In this document: in pieces, positions 1 through 7,515 of the stretch
Position numbering within the stretch: the stretch's first letter is position 1
Layout of the letters: each line of letters begins with the position of its first letter
Assembly: GCA_039182515.1 (NCBI GenBank)
Contig: JBCDCE010000053.1
Coordinates: forward strand, 1 to 28,154
DNA: 28,154 bases
Direction of reading: 5' to 3'
DNA from: JBCDCE01 sp039182515
GTDB lineage: Bacteria; Pseudomonadota; Alphaproteobacteria; Rhodobacterales; Rhodobacteraceae
Translations under genes and position numbers: made by a program
Notes under the pieces: generated by a model
Database searches by the model: none
What the model saw: only the letters and a program-made list of their open reading frames with translations
What the model was told of the DNA's origin: nothing

Positions 1-1644
1 GTTCGCTCGTGCATGTTGTGCAAGCGCATTGAGGTTCGGATTGGGGCGTTTGCCGGAGTCGATGACAAGGCTTTCGATGCCATGCATTGGAAAGGTTTGG
101 GCGATCTCGTCTGCCTGTGTCCCTGCGGGGACACGCGCCGCTTCACCGTCGAGGTCGATATTGGCGCGACCGTCAGTAAGCAAAACGACAAGGGGAAGAA
201 GGCCGCGTCGCATCTCTTGTAAGGCAAGCTCGCGCGCTTTTGCGAGCCCTGCAGCCAGGGGTGTTCCTCCGCCACCAGGCAAGCCAGACAGGCTACGTTT
301 CGCTTGTGTGAGCGAGCGGGTGGGCGGCAGGAGAAGCTCGGCTTGCGTGCCTTTAAAGGCGATTAATGCGGCGTGGTCGCGCCGGGCATAAGCTTCCCCA
401 AGCAACAACTCTATGGCCCCTTTGGTTTCTGCCAAACGGGCAAATGCAGCGGAGCCCGACGCATCGACCGTGAAGATCAACAGCCTGTCAGACTTTTGCT
501 CATAGCGCTTGGTCCGAAAATCAGATCGTCGGATTTGCACAGGTGTGTGCGCTTGGGTTTGTCCCCGCGGGGACAGGCTTGCTCTCAAGGGTTGCCAGGG
601 AATGGCGGCACGCAGAGTTGAAACGAGATCCAGCCGCGCGCCACTTGCCAAGCTGCCTGGGCGGGAGGGCAGGGGGCGGCCTCTACGATTGCTTTTCTTG
701 GGTGTGCCTGCACCTTGTCCTGCTGCTGCCCTTTTTGATCGCTGCTTGGCGCTTTCTTTGGCCAAGAGATCTGGCGGCAGAAGCGCGCGGACGGCTTCCA
801 ACAGGATTTCCTCCGAAAGGCTCTCTTGGGGCGTTTCGCTTTCGGCGTTTGGGTCGCTTGCGTTTTGAGCACTGTATTGCGGTGGGGCAGGGGGCTCGGG
901 CGGCTCGAGGTCCTCGGGGCGCTGCGTGGCACGGGGGGCGTACACCAATTCGCAGGCCACGCGCAGATCATCCATGTGCACTTTATCACGAGCATAAAGC
1001 GAGGCATGCGCCTTGGCGCTACGAAGGGCTAAAACGGGCGCACGCAAGGATGTGATCCCCAGCTGGACCGCCGCGCGAGAGAGGTATTTATATACCGCTT
1101 CATCGGTTTTGATATGTTTTAACCTGCGCGCCGCGCTTTCGATGTCGCGGGTCTCAATGACGATGGGCCAAGTGGCGCTCATGGCCAGGCCCTCGAGATC
1201 TATCCGGAAGGCGAGGGGATCCAGTAGGGTTTCAGGGGGCGATTCTAGGTCATCTGCCCCTTCGTCCATCGTTAGGAGCGTAACAGGCAGCGTCTCGGCG
1301 GCCTGTGCAAGGCGGGCTGAGAGCCCCTGAGAGGCGCGCTCAGCGCCCTCAAGGCAAATAACTGAGTCTGGGACAAGAAGACCCTCAGAGAGCTCCTGGC
1401 GGCCTTCTGCGAGGCTGCGCGCGACATCTACCCCACCAAAAAGTTGAATATCGTCGATTTCTGGGTGAATGCGGCGCTGATTTGGGAAGATCGCAGCGAG
1501 GGCTTCTCTGAGACGGTCACGCACGGGGCCAACCCGAGCGCGCACTTGAGCGCCGCGCAGGCCAATTGGATCAATCGCGAGAAGGGTGAGCGCCAGCTCA
1601 GCCCGTCGCCAGCTGGGATCCGGGCCGGAGCGCGGCTCTGTCAT
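1..1644 (-). CDS. bchD: Magnesium-chelatase subunit D (BchD), 3' end cut by window
   Basis: BchD is the AAA+/integrin-type subunit of the BchH-BchD-BchI Mg-chelatase, which inserts Mg2+ into protoporphyrin IX as the first step of the bacteriochlorophyll branch. The reverse-strand frame is open for 548 codons from an ATG at 1644 to the window edge. An N-terminal AAA-like half is followed by a proline/acid-rich linker around residues 240-270 and a C-terminal von Willebrand A domain. The MIDAS motif DASGS is at residues 394-398 and is followed by TPLAAGL and LLTDGRAN. The frame runs into the edge in a region resembling the family C-terminus, so I infer that only some tens of residues are missing. 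The start overlaps the bchI stop in an ATGA, so translation is probably coupled and the two subunits made in register. No TIGR-like full-length check was possible. Confidence 0.95.
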   Translation of the reverse strand, partial: MTEPRSGPDPSWRRAELALTLLAIDPIGLRGAQVRARVGPVRDRLREALAAIFPNQRRIHPEIDDIQLFGGVDVARSLAEGRQELSEGLLVPDSVICLEGAERASQGLSARLAQAAETLPVTLLTMDEGADDLESPPETLLDPLAFRIDLEGLAMSATWPIVIETRDIESAARRLKHIKTDEAVYKYLSRAAVQLGITSLRAPVLALRSAKAHASLYARDKVHMDDLRVACELVYAPRATQRPEDLEPPEPPAPPQYSAQNASDPNAESETPQESLSEEILLEAVRALLPPDLLAKESAKQRSKRAAAGQGAGTPKKSNRRGRPLPSRPGSLASGARLDLVSTLRAAIPWQPLRASLSPRGQTQAHTPVQIRRSDFRTKRYEQKSDRLLIFTVDASGSAAFARLAETKGAIELLLGEAYARRDHAALIAFKGTQAELLLPPTRSLTQAKRSLSGLPGGGGTPLAAGLAKARELALQEMRRGLLPLVVLLTDGRANIDLDGEAARVPAGTQADEIAQTFPMHGIESLVIDSGKRPNPNLNALAQHARAN

Positions 1645-2645
1645 CCCATGACCTCTTGCAACACACGGGCAACACGTGATGCGCTGCCGGCTTCATCGAG
1701 AGGATCGCGGCGTAAGCGGTGCGACAAGGCAATGGGTGCCACGGATTTCACGTGAGCCGTTGTGATAGATTTTGCGCCCTCAAAGGCCGCTTCTGCCCTG
1801 GCGGCGCGCAAAAGGGTCAATTCGCCACGCAGCCCATCACTGCCTAAAGCCAAACAAAGCTCTGCGCAGCTGCGCAGAACGTCTTGAGGCTTGTTGTATC
1901 CTGAAAGTTTGCTCCGCGCTGCGACGATCTTGGCGCGGGTTTTTGCGTCTTTTGGCGCCCATTCCGCGCAAAACGCTTCTGGATCCACATCAAAAGCGTC
2001 TCGCCGAGCAAGAACTTCTATACGTGTCTCAATGTCATTGGGAGAGCGCACTTCGACAGACAAACCAAAGCGGTCCAAGAGCTGCGGACGCAGATCGCCT
2101 TCTTCTGGGTTGCCTGAGCCAACGAGCACAAATCGCGCGGCATGACGGATGCTTAGCCCTTCCCTTTCCACAACATTTTCGCCGGATTGCGCAACGTCTA
2201 GAAGCAAATCAACCAAGTGATCTTCCAGCAGGTTGATCTCGTCAATGTAGAGATACCCGCGGTTTGCTTTGGCCAAGAGCCCGGGCTCAAAGGCTTTTTC
2301 GCCTTTGGTAAGCGCACGTTCGATGTCCAAAGCCCCCACAACGCGATCTTCGGTGGCGCCTAAAGGCATATCGATCACGGGTGTTGGTTTCGTGACGGTG
2401 ATGTCCTCGCGTATTCTTGCCCAATCGGGGCTATGGGAGAGCTCCGCTGCGTTCACGGGACATCCCTCAATGGCGTCGATTTCGGGCAAAAGCTGTGCCA
2501 AACCACGGACGGCAGTGGATTTGCCAGTGCCCCGGTCCCCAAAGACCAAAACGCCGCCAATGGAGGGGTCAACGGCCGTAAGGATCATCGCACGTTTCAT
2601 GTCGTCTTGGCCGACGATGGCGGAAAAAGGGTAGGCTAGGCCCAT
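1641..2645 (-). CDS. bchI: Magnesium-chelatase ATPase subunit I (BchI)
   Basis: BchI is the AAA+ ATPase of Mg-chelatase and forms the ring that drives Mg insertion with BchD and BchH. The 334-residue protein has Walker A GDRGTGKS at residues 36-43, Walker B YLYIDE at about 131-136 followed by INLLEDHLVD, and the sensor stretch GSGNPEEGDLRPQLLDRFG. I chose the ATG at 2645 (MGLAYPF...), which gives the usual family length. The frame stays open for about 100 codons upstream, but those are arginine-rich nonsense lying antisense to the crtA reading frame region. The gene overlaps the crtA stop by 10 bases and bchD by 4, so crtA-bchI-bchD reads as one operon. Confidence 0.97.
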   Translation of the reverse strand: MGLAYPFSAIVGQDDMKRAMILTAVDPSIGGVLVFGDRGTGKSTAVRGLAQLLPEIDAIEGCPVNAAELSHSPDWARIREDITVTKPTPVIDMPLGATEDRVVGALDIERALTKGEKAFEPGLLAKANRGYLYIDEINLLEDHLVDLLLDVAQSGENVVEREGLSIRHAARFVLVGSGNPEEGDLRPQLLDRFGLSVEVRSPNDIETRIEVLARRDAFDVDPEAFCAEWAPKDAKTRAKIVAARSKLSGYNKPQDVLRSCAELCLALGSDGLRGELTLLRAARAEAAFEGAKSITTAHVKSVAPIALSHRLRRDPLDEAGSASRVARVLQEVMG

Positions 2646-3364
2646 TTTGGCATCTCCAAGTTGGGTGTCTCTAGTTTTGCGAGCGGATTCGTGCCGCCCC
2701 AGGTCCCCGTGGTGCGCAGCACCGAAAAACGGGCATAAAGCTCTTCTTTGAACCAATTTCCGTCTCTGACGGCGCGAATGGCGCGGGCATGGGGGCCGTC
2801 TTTGCGCGCAAATTCCGCCATCGTGGCGGCATCCGGCCAGATCGAGAAGGTCACTTGGTGCAGCAAGGGCAATTCGCCGATGCCGATTTTGAAGGCGACG
2901 TTTGGATCTTTGCCAATCACGTCGGAAATGTCTGGGACGCGTTTCCAAAATTTCAGGGCAATCTTGGGTTTAATCGTCGCGCGGGTTAGGGCGGCTAGGG
3001 GACCGGATTGAGCGCTTTGTACTTCAAAAGGGTCCGTGCCGCTCCATTCTCCGCGTGCGCTGATGGCGCGCAAGTAAACTGTGAAGGTCTCGGCACTCTT
3101 GGCGCGATACCGGCCAAAAAGCCTTTGATTTTGCAAGTGTTTAGCGGCGATTTCCTCAGAAGGCCAACAGGCCAAAATTGCATAGACAGCCGTGTTGGGA
3201 ACAGGGGTAAACCCCTCGCCGGTCCCGCTGCCGCACAGCTTCCAGAACGCAAGGTCCGGCATGCGCATCAAGGGCAGTCGGGCAGCGCCCATCATGCCAA
3301 AGGCCCAAAGCCGGTCTCTCAACCGGTCAAATCGGAAGAAACTGATTGTCACGCATTGGCTCAT
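2636..3364 (-). CDS. crtA: Spheroidene monooxygenase (CrtA)
   Basis: CrtA adds the C-2 keto group to spheroidene, giving spheroidenone, the red carotenoid formed when oxygen is present. The 242-residue product shows the family-typical blocks FRFDRLRDRLWAFGMMGA near the N-terminus, KLCGSGTGEGFTPVPNTAVYAILA around residues 43-66, and DPNVAFKIGIGELP followed by VTFSIWPDA further on. I recognise these from Rhodobacter CrtA. The ATG at 3364 is the only sensible start near the conserved block and has no strong Shine-Dalgarno sequence. The gene is divergent from crtI and is followed by bchI with a 10-base overlap. Its presence indicates a spheroidene-type rather than spirilloxanthin-type carotenoid end product. 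Confidence 0.95.
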   Translation of the reverse strand: MSQCVTISFFRFDRLRDRLWAFGMMGAARLPLMRMPDLAFWKLCGSGTGEGFTPVPNTAVYAILACWPSEEIAAKHLQNQRLFGRYRAKSAETFTVYLRAISARGEWSGTDPFEVQSAQSGPLAALTRATIKPKIALKFWKRVPDISDVIGKDPNVAFKIGIGELPLLHQVTFSIWPDAATMAEFARKDGPHARAIRAVRDGNWFKEELYARFSVLRTTGTWGGTNPLAKLETPNLEMPKWA

Positions 3365-3425
3365 GGAGGTCGCTCATTTTGTCCACAACAGGCAACCTAC
3401 ACCAGAATCTGTGGATTGGGTAGCC

Positions 3426-3446
3426 ATGTGTCAATTCAGAACACAT
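3426..3446. promoter_or_regulatory. Inverted repeat ATGTGT-N9-ACACAT between crtA and crtI
   Basis: A perfect 6-base dyad with a 9-base spacer lies in the 123-base crtA-crtI divergent region. It resembles a PpsR/CrtJ palindrome, but its TGT/ACA spacings are 9, 11 or 13 bases and not 12. It could be a variant operator or a site for another dimeric regulator. It sits about 20 bases before the canonical site at 3454. Confidence 0.35.
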
Positions 3447-3453
3447 CTTTAAT

Positions 3454-3471
3454 TGTAAATCAAACTAGACA
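3454..3471. promoter_or_regulatory. PpsR/CrtJ operator TGT-N12-ACA (crtA-crtI)
   Basis: Exact TGT-N12-ACA (TGTAAATCAAACTAGACA), the known recognition pattern of the aerobic photosynthesis repressor PpsR/CrtJ. It lies 17 bases before the crtI start and 90 bases before the crtA start, so it probably acts mainly on crtI. A TATAGG at 3474-3479 just after it could be part of a -10 element, which would leave almost no leader for crtI. Confidence 0.7.
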
Positions 3472-3487
3472 GTTATAGGCTCGACCC

Positions 3488-5050
3488 ATGGATGGCAGTT
3501 CTCTTCGAATCCCGGGCGAAAGCTCTGGCGCACAAACAGCCCTGGTAATTGGGGCTGGTCTGGGTGGCTTGGCTGCAGCGATGCGGCTTGGCGCGAAAGG
3601 TTACCAGGTGACTGTGTTGGACCGCTTGGACAGATTGGGCGGGCGCGGCTCGTCCCTCAGTCAAGACGGGCATCGGTTTGATCTCGGGCCCACAATTGTC
3701 ACTGTGCCGCAGGTGTTCGAAGATCTTTGGGCTGCTTGCGGCCGCAATTTCCACGAAGATGTGGATCTGCGCCCGCTCGATCCCTTCTATGAGATCCGTT
3801 GGCCCGACGGCTCAAAGTTTGCCGCCAGTGGTGACACAGACCGCGTGATGCAGGAGGTCGAGCGCCTCTCGCCTAGCGACAAATCTGGGTATTTGAAATT
3901 CCTGAAAGACAGCGAAAAGCGCTATTGGTTTGGTTTCGAGGATCTGGGTCGGCGCCCCATGACCAAACTTTGGGACATCATTGAGGTGCTTCCCAAGTTT
4001 GCCCGCCTGCGCGCGGACCGCTCTGTTTATGCCCATGCGGCCAGCCGCGTGAAAGACGAGCGCCTGCGCATGGCGCTGAGTTTTCATCCGCTTTTCATTG
4101 GCGGTGACCCGTTCCGCGTGACCTCGATGTATTGTCTGGTCAGCCATTTAGAGAAAGAATTTGGGGTGCATTACGCCATGGGCGGTGTGCAGGCCTTGGC
4201 CGATGCCATGGGCACTGTGATCCGTGAGCAGGGTGGTGAAATTCTCCTGGGCCAAGACGTAGATGAAATCTTGATCGAGCGCGAGCGTTGCACGGGTGTG
4301 CGCCTTGCGAGTGGTCAAAAGATGCGTGCTGACATAACCGTTTCGAATGCGGATGCGGGCCATACCTACGATGTGTTGCTGCGCAACCGGCCTAAGAAGC
4401 GGTGGAGTGCCAAGCGCTTCAAGCGCACGCGGTGGTCCATGGGGCTTTATGTTTGGTACTTTGGCACCAAAGGCACCAAAGATCTCTGGCCAGAGGCTGG
4501 TCATCACACGATCCTCAACGGGCCCCGCTATGGCGGTTTGGTGCGCGATATCTTCCGCAAAGGGACCTTGGCGGATGACATGAGCCTTTATGTGCATAGG
4601 CCCTCTTTGACAGACCCAAGCGTGGCACCCGAGGGCGATGACACGTTTTACGTTCTGAGCCCAGTTCCGCATCTGGGCCATGACAATGGCGTAGATTGGA
4701 ACGCTGAGCGCGGGCCTTACCGTGAAAAGGTTTTGGCAATGCTCGAAGAGCAGCTTCTGCCTGGGCTTTCGGATCACATCAGCACCGAGACGAGCTTTAC
4801 GCCGCTGGAATTTCGCGACCGCTATCTCTCGCCATATGGCGCAGGGTTCTCCATTGAACCGCGCATTTTGCAAAGCGCGTGGTTCAGGCCTCACAATGTG
4901 AGTGAAGAAGTGAAGGGCCTGTTCCTCGTGGGGGCAGGGACCCACCCTGGCGCTGGCTTGCCGGGCGTTGTGTCATCCGCGGAAGTTCTGGCCAAGATTG
5001 TCCCAGATGCTCAGGTCCAGACGCCCAGCTTGAAGATGGCGGCAGAATAA
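3488..5050 (+). CDS. crtI: Phytoene desaturase (CrtI)
   Basis: CrtI is the FAD-dependent, membrane-associated desaturase that converts phytoene stepwise to neurosporene (three steps) in the spheroidene pathway. The 520-residue protein has the dinucleotide-binding fold VIGAGLGGLAAAMRLG at residues 20-35, D45 at the end of the second strand, and GGRGSS at 51-56. It also has the conserved FDLGPTIVTVPQVF block and the C-terminal FLVGAGTHPGAGLPGV FAD-contact motif. The ATG at 3488 matches the usual start just ahead of the Rossmann fold; its upstream AGG is weak. It is followed by crtB with a TAATG junction (one shared base), so the two are co-translated. A PpsR-type operator lies directly upstream. 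Confidence 0.97.
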   Translation: MDGSSLRIPGESSGAQTALVIGAGLGGLAAAMRLGAKGYQVTVLDRLDRLGGRGSSLSQDGHRFDLGPTIVTVPQVFEDLWAACGRNFHEDVDLRPLDPFYEIRWPDGSKFAASGDTDRVMQEVERLSPSDKSGYLKFLKDSEKRYWFGFEDLGRRPMTKLWDIIEVLPKFARLRADRSVYAHAASRVKDERLRMALSFHPLFIGGDPFRVTSMYCLVSHLEKEFGVHYAMGGVQALADAMGTVIREQGGEILLGQDVDEILIERERCTGVRLASGQKMRADITVSNADAGHTYDVLLRNRPKKRWSAKRFKRTRWSMGLYVWYFGTKGTKDLWPEAGHHTILNGPRYGGLVRDIFRKGTLADDMSLYVHRPSLTDPSVAPEGDDTFYVLSPVPHLGHDNGVDWNAERGPYREKVLAMLEEQLLPGLSDHISTETSFTPLEFRDRYLSPYGAGFSIEPRILQSAWFRPHNVSEEVKGLFLVGAGTHPGAGLPGVVSSAEVLAKIVPDAQVQTPSLKMAAE

Positions 5051-6093
5051 TGCGGACCGAAGATCTCGACTATTGCAAAGAGGCCATTCGGCATGGTTCA
5101 CTCTCGTTTCATTCCGCGTCAAAGCTCCTGCCTGCGAAGGTGCGCGATCCGGCCATTGCGCTCTATGCCTTTTGCCGGTTGGCGGACGACGCGGTGGACC
5201 TTCAAGCACAAAAGGCAGCTGCCGTTCTGCGCCTCCAGGAGCGCCTAGATTTAGCCTATGCGGGCAAGCCCTATGATGCCCCTGCCGACCGGGCTTTTGC
5301 GGATATGGTGGCCCAACATGATATGCCGCGCGCTTTACCCGAGGCCTTGCTGGAAGGCTTGGCCTGGGATGCTTGTGAGCGCCGCTATGAGACGCTGAGC
5401 GATCTTTACGGGTATTCAGCGCGCGTCGCCTCTGCTGTGGGGGCGATGATGTGCGTTCTCATGGGCGTGCGCGATCCGCATGCCTTGGCGCGCGCCTGCG
5501 ACATGGGCGTTGCGATGCAGCTGACAAACATCGCGCGCGATGTTGGGGAAGACGCGCTCGAGGGTCGGATTTACCTTCCGCTCGAATGGCTCGAAGAGGC
5601 GGGGCTTGATCCAGAAGCCTTTCTTGCCAACCCAAAATCTTCAAAGGCCATTCGCATTATGACACGGCGCTTGGTGATGGATGCTGAACGCCTCTACACG
5701 AAAGGCCACACGGGCATTTCCTCCCTGCCTCTGATGGCCCGTCCAGGCATCAAAGCGGCTGGGCTGATCTATGCGGGTATTGGCCGAGAAGTGCAGCGCA
5801 ATGGCTATGACAACATAACCGTGCGGGCCCGAACTTCGAAGAGTCAGAAACTCGGCTGGCTGAGCTTGGCCTTTCTGCAAGCCGCACTTGGCAGCGTTTT
5901 GCCGCGCTCTCCGATGCTCTATGGCCCGCCTTTGCCGGAGGTCGCGTTTTTGGTGCAAGCCGCGAGTGGTCAGGACACAACGCAGTCCGCTTGGGGCGAC
6001 GGCGCCATTGGATCCGTTCTCACCGTGATGGCGGATCTAAAAAACCGCGAAAGGCTCCAACGCTTGGAACCAGGAGAGATGCGCCCTAGCTAA
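5050..6093 (+). CDS. crtB: Phytoene synthase (CrtB)
   Basis: CrtB condenses two geranylgeranyl diphosphates to phytoene, the committed carotenoid step. The 347-residue product carries both aspartate-rich motifs of the squalene/phytoene synthase family: DDAVD at residues 46-50 (within YAFCRLADDAVD) and NIARDVGED at 160-168, followed by GRIYLP. Length is normal for the family. Its ATG uses the last base of the crtI stop codon. A short gap leads into tspO, so crtI-crtB-tspO is one transcription unit. Confidence 0.96.
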   Translation: MRTEDLDYCKEAIRHGSLSFHSASKLLPAKVRDPAIALYAFCRLADDAVDLQAQKAAAVLRLQERLDLAYAGKPYDAPADRAFADMVAQHDMPRALPEALLEGLAWDACERRYETLSDLYGYSARVASAVGAMMCVLMGVRDPHALARACDMGVAMQLTNIARDVGEDALEGRIYLPLEWLEEAGLDPEAFLANPKSSKAIRIMTRRLVMDAERLYTKGHTGISSLPLMARPGIKAAGLIYAGIGREVQRNGYDNITVRARTSKSQKLGWLSLAFLQAALGSVLPRSPMLYGPPLPEVAFLVQAASGQDTTQSAWGDGAIGSVLTVMADLKNRERLQRLEPGEMRPS

Positions 6094-6136
6094 TGCAGGG
6101 GCGCAAAGGGCGCTCTTGAAAGAGGTGCCAGGCTTC

Positions 6137-6598
6137 ATGATTTGGATCGTTTTTGCAGTGTTTTTTGCGGCATGCTGTGCGGCAGCCGCTACGGGCGCGC
6201 TCTTTCCGCCGGGCGATTGGTATGAAGCACTTGAAAAGCCAAGCTGGACGCCGCCGAATTGGCTCTTTCCCATTGCCTGGACAGTTCTCTATCTCATCCT
6301 TGCTTTTGTGGCCGCGCGCGCCTCTCTTTTGCCAGGCAACGCCCTTGCGATGGCCTTTTGGGCCTTGCAGCTGGGTTTGAATGCGCTTTGGACACCTGTT
6401 TTCTTTGGCCTGCGCAACATTGGTGGCGGCCTTGTTGTGGTCTTGGCGCTTTGGGTGGCGGTGCTGGGTGCAATTGTAAATTTTTACGCGCTCGAGCCGC
6501 TCCTAGGCCTCCTGTTGGTGCCCTATCTGATCTGGGTCAGCTATGCGACAGCGCTCAATGCAGACATCTTACGGCGTCTGGGCAGCTCTGCGGCTTAA
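6137..6598 (+). CDS. tspO: Tryptophan-rich sensory protein TspO
   Basis: TspO/MBR-family membrane protein. In Rhodobacter sphaeroides the homologue is an outer-membrane porphyrin/oxygen-related regulator that represses pigment genes under oxygen. The 153-residue product has about five hydrophobic segments and the family marks KPSWTPPNWLFPIAWT (about residues 34-49), LNALWTPVFFG (81-91) and VPYLIWVSYATALN (128-141). I chose the ATG at 6137 because it sits just before the first membrane segment; a TTG at 6116 would add seven residues. It lies between crtB and crtC, the same place as in R. sphaeroides. Its stop overlaps the crtC stop by four bases from the opposite strand, leaving no room for a terminator. 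Confidence 0.92.
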   Translation: MIWIVFAVFFAACCAAAATGALFPPGDWYEALEKPSWTPPNWLFPIAWTVLYLILAFVAARASLLPGNALAMAFWALQLGLNALWTPVFFGLRNIGGGLVVVLALWVAVLGAIVNFYALEPLLGLLLVPYLIWVSYATALNADILRRLGSSAA

Positions 6599-7515
6599 TC
6601 GCGGAACGTCCACTTAGGGCGACGTGGCACGCGAACAGCCAGCATTGGCTTCAAAAGCGGCGAACGGAAGCGGTTGAGATCGAGCGACTCGTGCACGCCG
6701 ATGGTTTCTTCTCCCGCAAACTGGGTTTTGACCTGCGCGCGGTTGTAGAAGGGCGCATCTAACATGGGTGCCACTTGGCTGGGTTGATAGCCCGCATCAG
6801 CGCGTGTTTCTCGGTAGACCTGCCACAACGAGCGTTTGAATTTGGCTTTGGGAGGAGGGTTTAACACGCGCACGGAGCCGTCGTTCTCAAACATCAGGCT
6901 GACATTCAGTTCCGATCCGTCGCGCCGGTTGGCATCATAAAAGCATACCGACCCCATTGAATGCGGAAACCGTCCCCAGGTCCAATAGCTAAAGTCGTCT
7001 TCTAGGGCCGCCGTGCCAAAATTGGCGTCGAAATATCCGTGCCCGTCCCAGCTCCAACCGTTTTGTTCAAGCCGCACTTCGATGTCTGCAGAAGGTGCAA
7101 ATGGGCGCCATATATGGCTGCCATCTTCCGCAAGCAGGACTTCAATATCAGTCACAAACTTAGGCGTTAGTCTCACTTGACCGCGCACTGCCCCAAAGGT
7201 TGGGGGCGCGCCTTGTTCGTTGATGTCGATCACAAGTGTGTCCCCGTCCCAATGCAGTTTGGAAGGGCCAACCTCAAAGGTATCCTGACTGGCGCGTAAA
7301 GCGCTTCGGCCTCGGTCTGTCATGGTAAACTTGCCGCCAAGGCCATAGGTCGCGACATTGATGCAGACGTTGTTGAACGGGTCTTTACGGCCCGACCATT
7401 TGTACCATGGCGAAAAGACTGAGCCTATGAAGGCGATGATGGAGATGGCGCGTTTGCCATCGGCGCTGATGCCGTCGATGTACCACCAGGCATAGCCGTT
7501 GGCGTCGACCTCCAC
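6595..7515 (-). CDS. crtC: Hydroxyneurosporene synthase / carotenoid 1,2-hydratase (CrtC)
   Basis: CrtC adds water across the C-1,2 double bond of neurosporene or lycopene, making the hydroxy carotenoid that CrtD and CrtF then process. Family blocks seen are GYAWWYIDG, IIAFIGSVFSPWYKW, DPFNNVCINVATYG near the N-terminus, and the WTWGRFPHS and FYDANRRDGSELN stretches further on. The start is uncertain. The conserved block has no upstream in-frame ATG; I used a GTG at 7515, giving 306 residues. The frame stays open to 7818, but that stretch is antisense-free overlap with crtD in another frame and looks non-coding. The GTG has no clear Shine-Dalgarno sequence, so expression may depend on coupling with crtD, which overlaps by about 90 bases. 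Confidence 0.9.
   Translation of the reverse strand: MEVDANGYAWWYIDGISADGKRAISIIAFIGSVFSPWYKWSGRKDPFNNVCINVATYGLGGKFTMTDRGRSALRASQDTFEVGPSKLHWDGDTLVIDINEQGAPPTFGAVRGQVRLTPKFVTDIEVLLAEDGSHIWRPFAPSADIEVRLEQNGWSWDGHGYFDANFGTAALEDDFSYWTWGRFPHSMGSVCFYDANRRDGSELNVSLMFENDGSVRVLNPPPKAKFKRSLWQVYRETRADAGYQPSQVAPMLDAPFYNRAQVKTQFAGEETIGVHESLDLNRFRSPLLKPMLAVRVPRRPKWTFRD

Noticed and set aside
2646..2948. About 100 extra N-terminal codons for bchI
   Set aside because: The stretch is Arg/His-rich nonsense in the antisense-shifted frame of crtA; the ATG at 2645 gives the normal 334-residue BchI.
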